This document shows, piece after piece, positions 7,652 through 15,920 of a DNA stretch of 64,000 bases; within the stretch, counting starts at the first letter, position 1, and every line of letters begins with the position of its first letter. The position numbers and the translations under genes are program-made. The notes below the pieces were generated by a model. It did not search any database. It was not told where the DNA came from and saw only the letters and a program-made list of their open reading frames with translations. The stretch is from an uncultured Prevotella sp. (lineage in GTDB: Bacteria > Bacteroidota > Bacteroidia > Bacteroidales > Bacteroidaceae): NCBI GenBank assembly GCA_905236755.1, contig CAJOCR010000004.1, positions 142,276 through 206,275 on the forward strand, in the 5' to 3' direction.

Positions 7652-9499
7652 CTAAACTCGTCTTTTACGCCTTGTGCTGCTCTTTGTTTTGCCTACAGAA
7701 AGGCTTAGCAGTGTTTTCTGTTTCAGTGTTTGGTAGTTTTCGGGTGTGAAGCCGTCTTTGGCTATGCCTTCGAGCATACGTAGCTTGTAGTCGTAGCTTT
7801 GTATGAGTTCGGGCAGGAGGCTGTCAAGACGTTTGTTTACTGTTTTGTTTTCTGTTTTCACCTGTTTTGTCTTGTCAATTGCCTCACGAAGGTATTTCTT
7901 TATTACTGAGCGGAAATAGGTGCAGCCGTTGGTTACTCTCTCAAGGAAGGCTTGTGAGTGCAGTTGTTCATCGGTGCTGTTCTGCATGAGCATCAGCCAT
8001 TTGTAGGCTACGAGGTTGAGATTGTCTTGCAGACTTTTGAGTGTTGCCTTGTGAAGGAGTGTTGTCTGTGGATACTGGTGTGACAGGTGTTCTACGAAGA
8101 GTCGCATCAGGCGGTCTTCGTTCTGCATGATGCCTGTAAAGGTGAACAGTTCGTTGAGCTGATAGCGGAAATAGTTTTGCTTCAGCTGTGGCAGCTGTTC
8201 TATGCTTTGTGTGGCTGCTATATGCTGATGGTTGATATAGTCTTCTACACGTCTGTCGTTGATGATGGCGTGTGCGGTTACCTTTGATGAGAGTACGAGT
8301 CCTTCAAGTGTTTTGCAACGGCTGAGAGCTACATATACCTGTCCTGGCGCAAAGGAGCGTCCTGCGTCGATGATGGCGTGCTCGAAGGTCAGTCCCTGAC
8401 TCTTGTGTATGGTGATGGCCCATGCCAGTCGGAGTGGGAACTGCGAGAATGTGCCCTGTATCTCGGCCTCTATCTCGTTGGTGGTGGGGTTGACGATGTA
8501 TTTTGTGTTTTCCCACACCTGTTTTCTCACTTCTACGATGTTGTTGTCGTCAACACATTTTACGTATATCTTTTCAGCGTCGAGCGATGTTATGGTGCCT
8601 ATCTTTCCGTTGTAGTATTCGCCTTTGGGATCGTTTTTTATGAACATCACCTGCGCCCCTTTTCTGAGTGTTAGCTTCTCTTCTGTAGGGTAGGAATATT
8701 CAGGGAAGTTACGGTCTATTTCTGCCGTGTATTTGAACTCTGGCTTGCTGAGCAGCGAGAGTTCGTTTTCGTTGTATCTGTCGGCTGTGGCATTATGCGT
8801 TGTCAGGCGTATGTAGTGCTCGTTTTTTGAAGGACGGAAATCGGGGTTGTATCTTTGGTTGAGCTTTGCAAGGTCGTCGGCTGATGGGTGTCCTTCACGA
8901 ATGTTGTTGAGCAGTTGTATGAACTGTTCGTTTTGCTGTCTATATACTTTCTGCAGCTCTATAGTTACATAGTTTATCTGTCGGAGTGCCTTGCTGCCAA
9001 AGAAATAGGGTGTGTCGTAATAAGCCTCGAGCATCTGTGCCTCGTCGTTGGTGACAACGGGAGTGAGTTGCTGCAGGTCGCCCATCATAAGTAGCTGTAC
9101 ACCACCAAAGGGCTTGTTGTGATCGCGAAAGCGTCTCAGTACAGAGTCGATAGCATCAAGAAGGTCGCTGCGCACCATTGATATCTCGTCAATGATGAGT
9201 AGGTCGAGCGAACGTATTATCTTTCGTTTGTCGCTACTGAAATCAAACTTGTTCTTGATGATGGTATTAGGGATGAATGGTGACAGTGGAAGCTGGAAGA
9301 AAGAATGGATGGTCACACCGCCTGCGTTGATGGCTGCAACACCTGTTGGCGCTACAACAATCTTGCATTTCTTTGAGTGTTCAACGATGTGTTTCAGGAA
9401 TGTTGTCTTTCCAGTTCCTGCCTTTCCTGTTAGGAATATGCTGGTGTTGGTGTGTTCAACAAATTCCCATGCTGTTTCCAGTTCTTTGTTTGCTGCCAT
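7652..9499 (-). CDS. PIF1-like/AAA helicase with helicase C-terminal extension
   Basis: The start is set at the ATG at 9497-9499 (MAANKELETAW). The longer frame to 9571 would be encoded by a non-coding decamer palindrome. The 615-residue protein shows Walker A GKAGTGKT (25-32), PTGVAAINAGG with the PIF1 motif, IHSFF, Walker B LLIIDEISM, GDLQQLTPV, and in the second core WAITIHKSQGLT and YVALSRCKTLEGL. These are superfamily 1B (PIF1/RecD2) motifs. The C-terminal 200 residues are helical and end in a Lys/Arg-rich tail. Such proteins unwind 5'-to-3' and resolve G-quadruplexes or stalled forks. It converges on the plus-strand RAYT gene, with only 12 bp between stops. Function is inferred from the family. 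Confidence 0.88.
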   Translation of the reverse strand: MAANKELETAWEFVEHTNTSIFLTGKAGTGKTTFLKHIVEHSKKCKIVVAPTGVAAINAGGVTIHSFFQLPLSPFIPNTIIKNKFDFSSDKRKIIRSLDLLIIDEISMVRSDLLDAIDSVLRRFRDHNKPFGGVQLLMMGDLQQLTPVVTNDEAQMLEAYYDTPYFFGSKALRQINYVTIELQKVYRQQNEQFIQLLNNIREGHPSADDLAKLNQRYNPDFRPSKNEHYIRLTTHNATADRYNENELSLLSKPEFKYTAEIDRNFPEYSYPTEEKLTLRKGAQVMFIKNDPKGEYYNGKIGTITSLDAEKIYVKCVDDNNIVEVRKQVWENTKYIVNPTTNEIEAEIQGTFSQFPLRLAWAITIHKSQGLTFEHAIIDAGRSFAPGQVYVALSRCKTLEGLVLSSKVTAHAIINDRRVEDYINHQHIAATQSIEQLPQLKQNYFRYQLNELFTFTGIMQNEDRLMRLFVEHLSHQYPQTTLLHKATLKSLQDNLNLVAYKWLMLMQNSTDEQLHSQAFLERVTNGCTYFRSVIKKYLREAIDKTKQVKTENKTVNKRLDSLLPELIQSYDYKLRMLEGIAKDGFTPENYQTLKQKTLLSLSVGKTKSSTRRKRRV

Positions 9500-9509
9500 A
9501 GATATAAAA

Positions 9510-9609
9510 GAAAAGGAGTTAGAAGGAGTTAAAGGGAGATTGAAGGAGATGGAAGACATATGTCCTCTCACTGCCTCTAACTTCCTCTATCTTCTTCTAA
9601 CTCCTTGTA
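9510..9609. repeat. Palindrome made of ten decamers (period 10)
   Basis: Five decamers of the type aaggagttag start near 9511, 9521, 9531 and 9541, with GGAG at 9515, 9525, 9535 and 9545. They converge on the perfect palindrome gacatatgtc at 9555-9564. From there the reverse-complement decamers follow, with CCTC at 9564, 9574 and 9584 and CTTC at 9594. It fills the whole spacer between the acyl-CoA dehydrogenase stop and the helicase start. Confidence 0.85.
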
Positions 9610-9618
9610 TATAAAAGC

Positions 9619-11346
9619 TTACTCTTCTGTTGTTTCAGGCTCAACAGCTACGAAGTTCTTAAGATCTTCGGCGTTGAATGCCATGATGTAAGCGTGCTGA
9701 CCGATGGTGTTCTCCTCAGCCATACGTACGAATACGTTTGCACTCTTCTCGAACAACTCAGGAGCCTTAGAAGCGTCATCGAGGATAAGCAATGCCTCGA
9801 TAATCTCAGCTGTCATATTGTAGAGACGACGACCAAGGAAGTCGTGCTCGTCCTGATTAGCATCAGCCTTAACCTTCTCGATAGCCTCTTCGTAGAGAGC
9901 TACAAGCTTCTCAACACGTGCCTTCAATGGCTTCATGCTGTCAGAAACCTCAGCCTCAAGCATTTCCTTCATGATTGAAAGATAGGTGCCGTTGGTGATG
10001 TAGCGGATAGCTGCAACAACCTGAAGCTGTGTGGTACCCTCGTAGATAGAGAAGATACGTGCGTCGCGGAACAAACGCTGACTCTTGTATTCCATGATGA
10101 AACCGCTACCACCGTGGATAGAGATTGCATCGTAGGCATTCTGGTTGGCATACTCGGAGTTTGTACCCTTAGAGATTGGAGTGAACGCGTCGGCAAGACG
10201 TGTGTACTTCTTCATCTCAGCACGCTCCTCTGGAGTGAGCTTGCGCTCGCGAGCGATGTCCTCGAGTGCCTTGTAGATATCTACGTAACGAGCTGTCTGG
10301 TAGAGAAGTGAACGACCAGCGTCAAGCTTTGCCTTCATGCGAGAAAGCATGTCGTAAACAGCTGGGAAGTTAACAATCTTCTGACCGAACTGTGCACGCT
10401 CCTTAGCGTAAGCAAGACCCTCGTTGTATGACTCCTGCTCAACACCTACTGACTGTGCAGCGATACCCAGACGAGCACCGTTCATAAGTGCCATTACATA
10501 CTTGATAAGACCCATGCGGGTAGAACCACAGAGTTCGCACTTTGCGTTCTTGTAAACAAGCTCGCAGGTAGGTGAACCGTGAATACCCAACTTGTTCTCT
10601 ATGTGACGAACTGTTACACCACCGTCGCGCTTGTCGTAGATGAACATTGAAAGACCACGACCGTCGCGAGTGCCTGCCTCTGAACGAGCCAATACAAGGT
10701 GAATATCTGAATCACCGTTAGTGATGAAACGCTTAACACCATTGAGGCGCCATGTGCCGTCCTCGTCCTGTGTGGCCTTAAGCATTACACGCTGAAGGTC
10801 AGAACCAGCATCTGGCTCGGTAAGGTCCATAGACATTGTCTCGCCAGCGCAGATACGTGGGATATACTTTGCACGCTGCTCCTCTGTACCAAACTCATAG
10901 AGAGTGTCGATACAGCTCTGCAATGACCATACATTCTGGAAACCTGCGTCAGCAGCTGAGATAATCTCAGAAGCCATTGAGAACACAACGTTAGGAAGGT
11001 TCAGACCGCCGTAGCGACGAGGCATAGAGATACCCCAGAGACCAGCCTTGCGTGTAGCGTCAAGGTTTTCGAATGTCTTGCTTGCATAGATCATACGGCC
11101 ATTCTCAAGATGTGGACCTTCCTGGTCAACGCTCTCTGAGTTAGGCTCAATGATGTTAGCAGCTACATCGCCTGTGATTTCAAGCAAACGCTTGTAGTTT
11201 TCGATAGCATCCTCGTAGTTTACTGGAGCATCTTCAAAATTATCTTTGTCTGCGTAATTGCGCTCCTTGAGCTCAACAATACGCTTCATCAGAGGGTGGT
11301 TCAGGTGGAACTCAATCTCTGGATGGTCTGTATAATAGTTGGCCAT
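9619..11346 (-). CDS. Acyl-CoA dehydrogenase family protein
   Basis: The 575-residue flavoprotein has the acyl-CoA dehydrogenase architecture: an alpha-helical N-domain, a middle beta-domain with MDLTEPDAGSDLQ (substrate and FAD binding) and KRFITNGDSDIH, and a C-terminal helical domain with FRDARIFSIYEGTTQLQ, where the Glu of YEGT is the expected catalytic base. It is longer than the 380-residue short-chain type because of an N-terminal segment and about 120 C-terminal helical residues. That is usual for the Bacteroidota form. It is the third gene after etfB and etfA on the same strand, so it probably passes electrons to that electron-transfer flavoprotein. The acyl substrate is not evident from sequence; branched- or short-chain acyl-CoA is a reasonable guess. 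Confidence 0.9.
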   Translation of the reverse strand: MANYYTDHPEIEFHLNHPLMKRIVELKERNYADKDNFEDAPVNYEDAIENYKRLLEITGDVAANIIEPNSESVDQEGPHLENGRMIYASKTFENLDATRKAGLWGISMPRRYGGLNLPNVVFSMASEIISAADAGFQNVWSLQSCIDTLYEFGTEEQRAKYIPRICAGETMSMDLTEPDAGSDLQRVMLKATQDEDGTWRLNGVKRFITNGDSDIHLVLARSEAGTRDGRGLSMFIYDKRDGGVTVRHIENKLGIHGSPTCELVYKNAKCELCGSTRMGLIKYVMALMNGARLGIAAQSVGVEQESYNEGLAYAKERAQFGQKIVNFPAVYDMLSRMKAKLDAGRSLLYQTARYVDIYKALEDIARERKLTPEERAEMKKYTRLADAFTPISKGTNSEYANQNAYDAISIHGGSGFIMEYKSQRLFRDARIFSIYEGTTQLQVVAAIRYITNGTYLSIMKEMLEAEVSDSMKPLKARVEKLVALYEEAIEKVKADANQDEHDFLGRRLYNMTAEIIEALLILDDASKAPELFEKSANVFVRMAEENTIGQHAYIMAFNAEDLKNFVAVEPETTEE

Positions 11347-11359
11347 AATTATTTTAAAT

Positions 11360-11478
11360 TTGGAATTGCGAATTTGGAATTACAAATTAGTTGCGCAAAG
11401 CGCAATGATGAATTATTAATTAGTAATTATTTAATTCGTAATTAAAATAACTCGTAACTTGTAATTCGTAACTCGTAA
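11360..11478. repeat. Period-7 AT-rich inverted array with GC hairpin core
   Basis: Heptads such as gaatttg, gaattgc and gaattac run rightward to about 11390. The hairpin ttgcgcaaagcgcaa follows at 11391-11405, and then inverted heptads gtaactt, gtaattc and gtaactc run to 11478, with GTAA at 11454, 11461, 11468 and 11475. It occupies the spacer between etfA and the dehydrogenase gene. Confidence 0.75.
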
Positions 11479-12501
11479 TTATTTTGTATTCTGTTTGTAA
11501 TACTTAATGAGCTTTGGAACTACTTCCTCAACATTGGCTGTGATGACGTAGTCAGCAATAGCGTTGATAGGTGCATCTGGGTCGTTGTTTACAGAGATGA
11601 TGATACCAGCATCCTGCATACCAGCGATGTGCTGAATCTGACCAGAGATACCGAATGCAAAGTAAACCTTTGGATGAACGGTAACACCTGTCTGACCTAC
11701 CTGACGATCGTGATCAACCCAACCTGCATCAACAGCAGCACGAGAAGCACCAACCTCACCATGAAGAACCTTAGCAAGCTCGAAGAGCTGGTCGAAACCT
11801 TCCTTTGAACCTACACCATAACCACCAGCAACAACGATAGGAGCACCCTTGAGGTTGTGCTTAGCAGCTTCTACATGGTGGTCGAGAACCTTAACAGCAT
11901 AAGAGAGCGCATCAACATACTTCTTTGGGTCTGGATAAACAACCTCGCCCTTAGCATTACCCTCGTAAACTGCCTTCTGCATTACACCAGAACGAACTGT
12001 TGCCATCTGTGGACGGTGCTCTGGGTTAACGATAGTAGCAACAATGTTACCACCGAAAGCAGGACGGATAGCATGCAGCATGTTGTCGTAGTGCTTGCCA
12101 CTCTTCTTATCGTCGAACTCACCAATCTCAAGCTGTGTACAGTCGGCAGTAAGACCAGAGGTCAAAGCTGCTGACACACGAGGACCGAGGTCACGACCAA
12201 TAACTGTTGCACCCATGAGTGCAATCTGTGGCTGCTCTTCCTTGAAGAGGTTTACAACAATATCAGTATGAGGAGCTGATGTGTAAGGGAACAAGCCCTC
12301 GCCATCAAATACATACAATTTATCAACACCGTAAGGCAGAATCTGATCCTCTACCTTACCCTTGATGTCGGTACCTGCAACAATAGCTTCAAGGTCAACA
12401 CCAAGTTTATTGGCCAACTTACGACCTTTGGTAAGAAGTTCCTGAGATACTTCCTGAACGGTTGTACCCTCAACTTCGCAATATACAAATACGTTATTCA
12501 T
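11479..12501 (-). CDS. etfA: Electron transfer flavoprotein, alpha subunit
   Basis: The protein has 340 residues. The N-terminal nucleotide-fold domain begins MNNVFVYCEVEGTTVQEV. The C-terminal FAD domain is diagnostic: VVAGGYGVGSKEGFD, GASRAAVDAGWVDHDRQVG and KVYFAFGISGQIQHIAGM, ending with NNDPDAPINAIADY. EtfA with EtfB forms the heterodimer that carries electrons from acyl-CoA dehydrogenases; the anaerobic types can bifurcate electrons with NADH and ferredoxin. The order etfB-etfA-acyl-CoA dehydrogenase in one direction supports a functional complex. I did not separate bifurcating from ordinary ETF. Repeats fill both flanking spacers. Confidence 0.95.
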   Translation of the reverse strand: MNNVFVYCEVEGTTVQEVSQELLTKGRKLANKLGVDLEAIVAGTDIKGKVEDQILPYGVDKLYVFDGEGLFPYTSAPHTDIVVNLFKEEQPQIALMGATVIGRDLGPRVSAALTSGLTADCTQLEIGEFDDKKSGKHYDNMLHAIRPAFGGNIVATIVNPEHRPQMATVRSGVMQKAVYEGNAKGEVVYPDPKKYVDALSYAVKVLDHHVEAAKHNLKGAPIVVAGGYGVGSKEGFDQLFELAKVLHGEVGASRAAVDAGWVDHDRQVGQTGVTVHPKVYFAFGISGQIQHIAGMQDAGIIISVNNDPDAPINAIADYVITANVEEVVPKLIKYYKQNTK

Positions 12502-12529
12502 AATTGTAAATTTGAATGTTGTAATGTTG

Positions 12530-12612
12530 AACTGAAAAATAATTTTTCATTGTGCATTTACTAATCGGCAAAACCGAATAATTGCACATTTCACATTACA
12601 CATTACACATTT
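12530..12612. repeat. Period-7 array with hairpin core between etfB and etfA
   Basis: A short left arm (attgtgcattt) leads to the hairpin atcggcaaaaccgaat near 12572-12587. It is followed by regular heptads cacattt, cacatta, cacatta and cacattt up to 12612. The architecture is the same as at 11360-11478, with a different sequence. Confidence 0.65.
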
Positions 12613-12615
12613 TAA

Positions 12616-13497
12616 TTAGCCAATAATATTCTTTTCTAACAATTCTGAAATCAATCCCTCTACATCAGCGTCAGAACCGGTGAGGCTCTTGCTTTCCTTA
12701 GCCTGGAATACGATGCTCTTTACTGAGCTTACCTTTGTAGGTGAACCAGCAAGACCGCACTGATCATAGTCGGCACCGCAATCAGCAATGCTCCACTGAC
12801 CAAGTGTGAGGTAAGGACGTGTTTCATAAAGATCCTTCCATGGCTCTTCGCCTGTACGCTCCATAGGACAGGTAGCATACTTGTACTTCATTACGTTCTT
12901 AGCGTTGCAAGGACGTGCTGGAGCTGCTGAACCATTAACGGTGATAACTACTGGAAGAGGAGCAACAACTGTTTCAACACCACCATCGATGTGACGCTGG
13001 ATTGTTGCTTTACCATCCTCGATCTTCTGTACTTCCTCAGCGTAGGTAACCTGGTTGAGACCCAACTTCTGAGCTACCTGTGGACCAACCTGAGCGGTAT
13101 CACCATCGATAGCCTGACGACCACCGAGAACAATATCTACATGACCGAGTTCCTTATCGATTTTTTCAATAGCCTTAGCAAGGAAGTATGATGTGGCGAG
13201 GGTATCTGCACCGGCACTCTTACGGTCGGTCAGAAGGAAACCATCATCAGCACCACGATAGAGACCCTGACGAATAATCTCACCAGCACGGGGAGGACCC
13301 ATTGTCAACATCGTTACAGTAGAACCTGGGTTCTGGTCCTTGATACGAAGGGCCTGCTCCAGTGCATTTAAATCTTCAGGGTTGAAGATAGCAGGCAGAG
13401 CAGCACGATTGACAGTACCTTCGGCAGTCATCGCATCTTTGCCCACATTTCGAGTGTCTGGTACCTGCTTAGCAAGTACAACAATTTTCAACTTCAT
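12616..13497 (-). CDS. etfB: Electron transfer flavoprotein, beta subunit
   Basis: The start is set at the ATG at 13495-13497, giving 293 residues beginning MKLKIVVLAKQVPDTRNV, the canonical EtfB N-terminus. The longer frame to 13632 covers the promoter and is rejected. Family motifs include NPEDLNALEQALRIKD, the adenine-nucleotide loop GGRQAIDGDTAQVGPQ and the C-terminal KYKYA region. EtfB binds AMP or a second FAD and docks to the dehydrogenase. It is the first gene of the etfB-etfA-acyl-CoA dehydrogenase unit, with a good promoter about 75 bp upstream. Confidence 0.95.
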   Translation of the reverse strand: MKLKIVVLAKQVPDTRNVGKDAMTAEGTVNRAALPAIFNPEDLNALEQALRIKDQNPGSTVTMLTMGPPRAGEIIRQGLYRGADDGFLLTDRKSAGADTLATSYFLAKAIEKIDKELGHVDIVLGGRQAIDGDTAQVGPQVAQKLGLNQVTYAEEVQKIEDGKATIQRHIDGGVETVVAPLPVVITVNGSAAPARPCNAKNVMKYKYATCPMERTGEEPWKDLYETRPYLTLGQWSIADCGADYDQCGLAGSPTKVSSVKSIVFQAKESKSLTGSDADVEGLISELLEKNIIG

Positions 13498-13569
13498 ATT
13501 AAAATATTTATAATATAATTTTCGCTTCGAAGAATAGAAGTCTGTCATCCGTCGATGACAAACCGGACG

Positions 13570-13601
13570 CAAAAATACGTAAATTTTGCTATTTAAACAA
13601 A
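13570..13601 (-). promoter_or_regulatory. Promoter of etfB operon
   Basis: On the minus strand TTTG (13598-13601) is followed after 20 bases by TATTTTTG (13570-13577), a match to the Bacteroidota TTTG-N19/20-TAnnTTTG promoter. Transcription would start about 65 nt upstream of the EtfB start codon. Confidence 0.65.
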
Positions 13602-13653
13602 TAAAATGCACAAAAAGAAACATTATGTGCACAAATTGCGGGTTTTGTGCAGA

Positions 13654-13750
13654 TTCGAATTACAAATTACGAATTACGAATGTGGAATTATTTTAATTAC
13701 GAGTTACGAATTATGAATTAGTCGGCTTTGCCGATTTTGAATGTATAATT
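13654..13750. repeat. Period-7 array with hairpin core upstream of dnaG
   Basis: Heptads cgaatta, caaatta, cgaatta and cgaatgt lead through a degenerate stretch to the hairpin gtcggctttgccgat at 13720-13734, followed by a short inverted arm. It belongs to the same family as the arrays in the etf operon. Confidence 0.65.
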
Positions 13751-13881
13751 TGGCTGCAAAGCACAGGTAGCGATGTCGGCATTCCGCGAAGAAAGATGAA
13801 GAGATAATACAACATTGAAAATTTTGTTTCTTTTGGTAAAAGAAAATATGAAATTAAAAGCTAAAATTGGTATTTTTCCAC

Positions 13882-13889
13882 TATCTTTG
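13882..13889 (+). promoter_or_regulatory. -7 box of dnaG
   Basis: TATCTTTG matches TAnnTTTG and lies 57 bp before the dnaG ATG. The only TTG upstream (ATTG, 13866-13869) is 12 bp away, too close for the normal spacing, so the -33 element is weak or absent. Confidence 0.4.
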
Positions 13890-13945
13890 CATGAAAGCAT
13901 AACATAACAGCATAACATAACAATAAAATACACGCACAAAGAAAT

Positions 13946-15901
13946 ATGATTGATCGTCAAACTGTTGAACGAATCAAAGATGCTGCCAACATCGTGGATG
14001 TGGTGTCTGAGTTTGTTACACTCAAAAAAGCGGGTGCTAACTATAAGGGATTGTGTCCGTTTCATGATGAGAAGACTCCTTCGTTTATAGTGTCGCCAGC
14101 TCGTGGCACTTGCCATTGCTTTGGATGTGGCAAGGGTGGAAACCCTATAAGCTTTATTATGGAGCATGAGCAGATGACCTATCCAGAGGCGTTGCGTTGG
14201 CTTGCTAAGAAATATAATATTGAAATTCAGGAACGCGAACTGTCTAACGAGGAAAAAGAGCAGCAGAGTCAAAGAGAGAGTATGTTCATTGTTAATGAAT
14301 GGGCATGCAAGTATTTTGAGGACTTGCTGCATAATGATGTTGATGGTGTTGCTATTGGTATGCAATATCTTCGCAGTCGTGGTTTTAGAGATGATGTTAT
14401 AAAGAAATTCCAGCTGGGATACGACAGCGACAACCGCTATCAGTTGGCTGAGAGAGCTAAGTCGGCAGGATACAAGGAGGATTTCCTTTTAAAGACTGGT
14501 ATATGCTACAAGAATGAACAGACAGGCGAACTGATAGATCGTTATGCAGGACGTGTTGTCTTTCCATGGATAGGTGTGAGCGGTAAGGTTGTGGGCTTTA
14601 CGGCTCGTGTGCTCGATCAGCGCACTAAGGGCGTTAATCAGAAATATGTTAACTCACCCGACTCTGAGATATATCACAAGGCTAATGAACTTTATGGCAT
14701 CTGGCAGGCTAAGCGTGCTATAGCTAAAGAGAACCGTGTGTATATGGTGGAGGGACAGGCCGATGTGATAAGTCTTTATCAGAGCGGCATTGAGAATGTT
14801 GTTGCAAACTCAGGAACAGCTCTCAGTCTTAATCAGATTCACATGCTTCATAGATTCACGGGTAATATCACTTTGCTCTATGATGGTGATGCTGCTGGTA
14901 TTCATGCTGCTATGCGAGGAACTGATATGTTGCTTTCTGAGGGTATGAACTTAAAGGTGTTGCTTATTCCTGACGGTAAGGACCCTGATGAACTTGCACG
15001 CACCATGTCGGCTGAAGAATTGAAGACTTTCCTTGAGGAGAATGCTGTTGACTTTATGCAGTTTAAAACCGACCTGATGCTAAAGGGTGTTACCGACCCT
15101 CAGAAACGTTCGGAAGCTGTAAGTTCTATTGTAAACTCTATATCGCTTATTCCTAATGCCATTCTACGCGATACTTATCTGCACCTGTGTGCCGAGAAGA
15201 GTGGTGTGAAAGAAGAGAACCTCATTAGCACAATGAATCGCATGATTCGTGAAAGAAAGGAGAGAGGGAGTGTGCAGCCTGCAAATACTGTTGAGGCAGG
15301 AGGTGAGGCTCATACAGCAGCGACTGTTCATCCGCCTATGCAGGAGGTGTCGCCAATGGCGCAGGCTTCTGAGGTTGAGCAGATGCTTATCCAGATGATT
15401 CTAAAGCACGGAGAGAAAATTATATTCCAAAACATAGAGGGGGAGGATGGTAACAAGATAGATTTATCTTTGTCGCAGTTTGTTAAGTATAATTTGGATG
15501 TTGATGATTTGAAGTTTACAAATCCTTTGTATAACGACATACTGAACGAGGCTGTTGCTCTTCAGGAAGAAGAGAAGGATTTTGTGGCAGAACCTTATTT
15601 TCTGCATCATCACAACATAAAAATCAGTCAGCTGGCTATTCGTATGACTGAAGAGAGGTTCCACCTTTCGGGTAGTCAACAGATGACAGAGGATGATGAA
15701 ACCCTAAGGCGCAATGTGCAACATCTTTTGCTTGATTTCCGTAAGGACTTTGTTGACGAACGATTGAAACAGTTGAAGATAGAGATTGGTTCGTGTGGCA
15801 ATGATATGGGGCGCTTGCAGAAACTGATGCTTGAGTTCAAGGATATGCAGGATATGCGAAATGCTCTTGCTCATGCTCTTGGTAACAATGTAATAGTGTA
15901 A
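13946..15901 (+). CDS. dnaG: DNA primase DnaG
   Basis: This 651-residue primase has the expected three parts. The N-terminal CHC2 zinc-binding domain has CPFHDEKTPSF near residue 38 and CHCFGCGKGG near residue 58. The TOPRIM catalytic core has VYMVEGQADVISLYQSGI and LLYDGDAAGIHAAMRGTD, with the acidic metal ligands. The helical C-terminal part, from about residue 430, would contact the replicative helicase DnaB. DnaG makes the RNA primers for lagging-strand synthesis. It is followed 20 bp later by a cardiolipin synthase gene in the same direction, an arrangement that suggests co-transcription. No frameshift or missing catalytic residue was seen. Confidence 0.97.
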   Translation: MIDRQTVERIKDAANIVDVVSEFVTLKKAGANYKGLCPFHDEKTPSFIVSPARGTCHCFGCGKGGNPISFIMEHEQMTYPEALRWLAKKYNIEIQERELSNEEKEQQSQRESMFIVNEWACKYFEDLLHNDVDGVAIGMQYLRSRGFRDDVIKKFQLGYDSDNRYQLAERAKSAGYKEDFLLKTGICYKNEQTGELIDRYAGRVVFPWIGVSGKVVGFTARVLDQRTKGVNQKYVNSPDSEIYHKANELYGIWQAKRAIAKENRVYMVEGQADVISLYQSGIENVVANSGTALSLNQIHMLHRFTGNITLLYDGDAAGIHAAMRGTDMLLSEGMNLKVLLIPDGKDPDELARTMSAEELKTFLEENAVDFMQFKTDLMLKGVTDPQKRSEAVSSIVNSISLIPNAILRDTYLHLCAEKSGVKEENLISTMNRMIRERKERGSVQPANTVEAGGEAHTAATVHPPMQEVSPMAQASEVEQMLIQMILKHGEKIIFQNIEGEDGNKIDLSLSQFVKYNLDVDDLKFTNPLYNDILNEAVALQEEEKDFVAEPYFLHHHNIKISQLAIRMTEERFHLSGSQQMTEDDETLRRNVQHLLLDFRKDFVDERLKQLKIEIGSCGNDMGRLQKLMLEFKDMQDMRNALAHALGNNVIV

Positions 15902-15920
15902 ATAGATATAGGTGTAAAGA

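Noticed and set aside
9500..9571. Longer N-terminus of the PIF1-like helicase
   Set aside because: The extra 24 residues are encoded by half of the decamer palindrome, and the family sequence starts at the ATG at 9497-9499.
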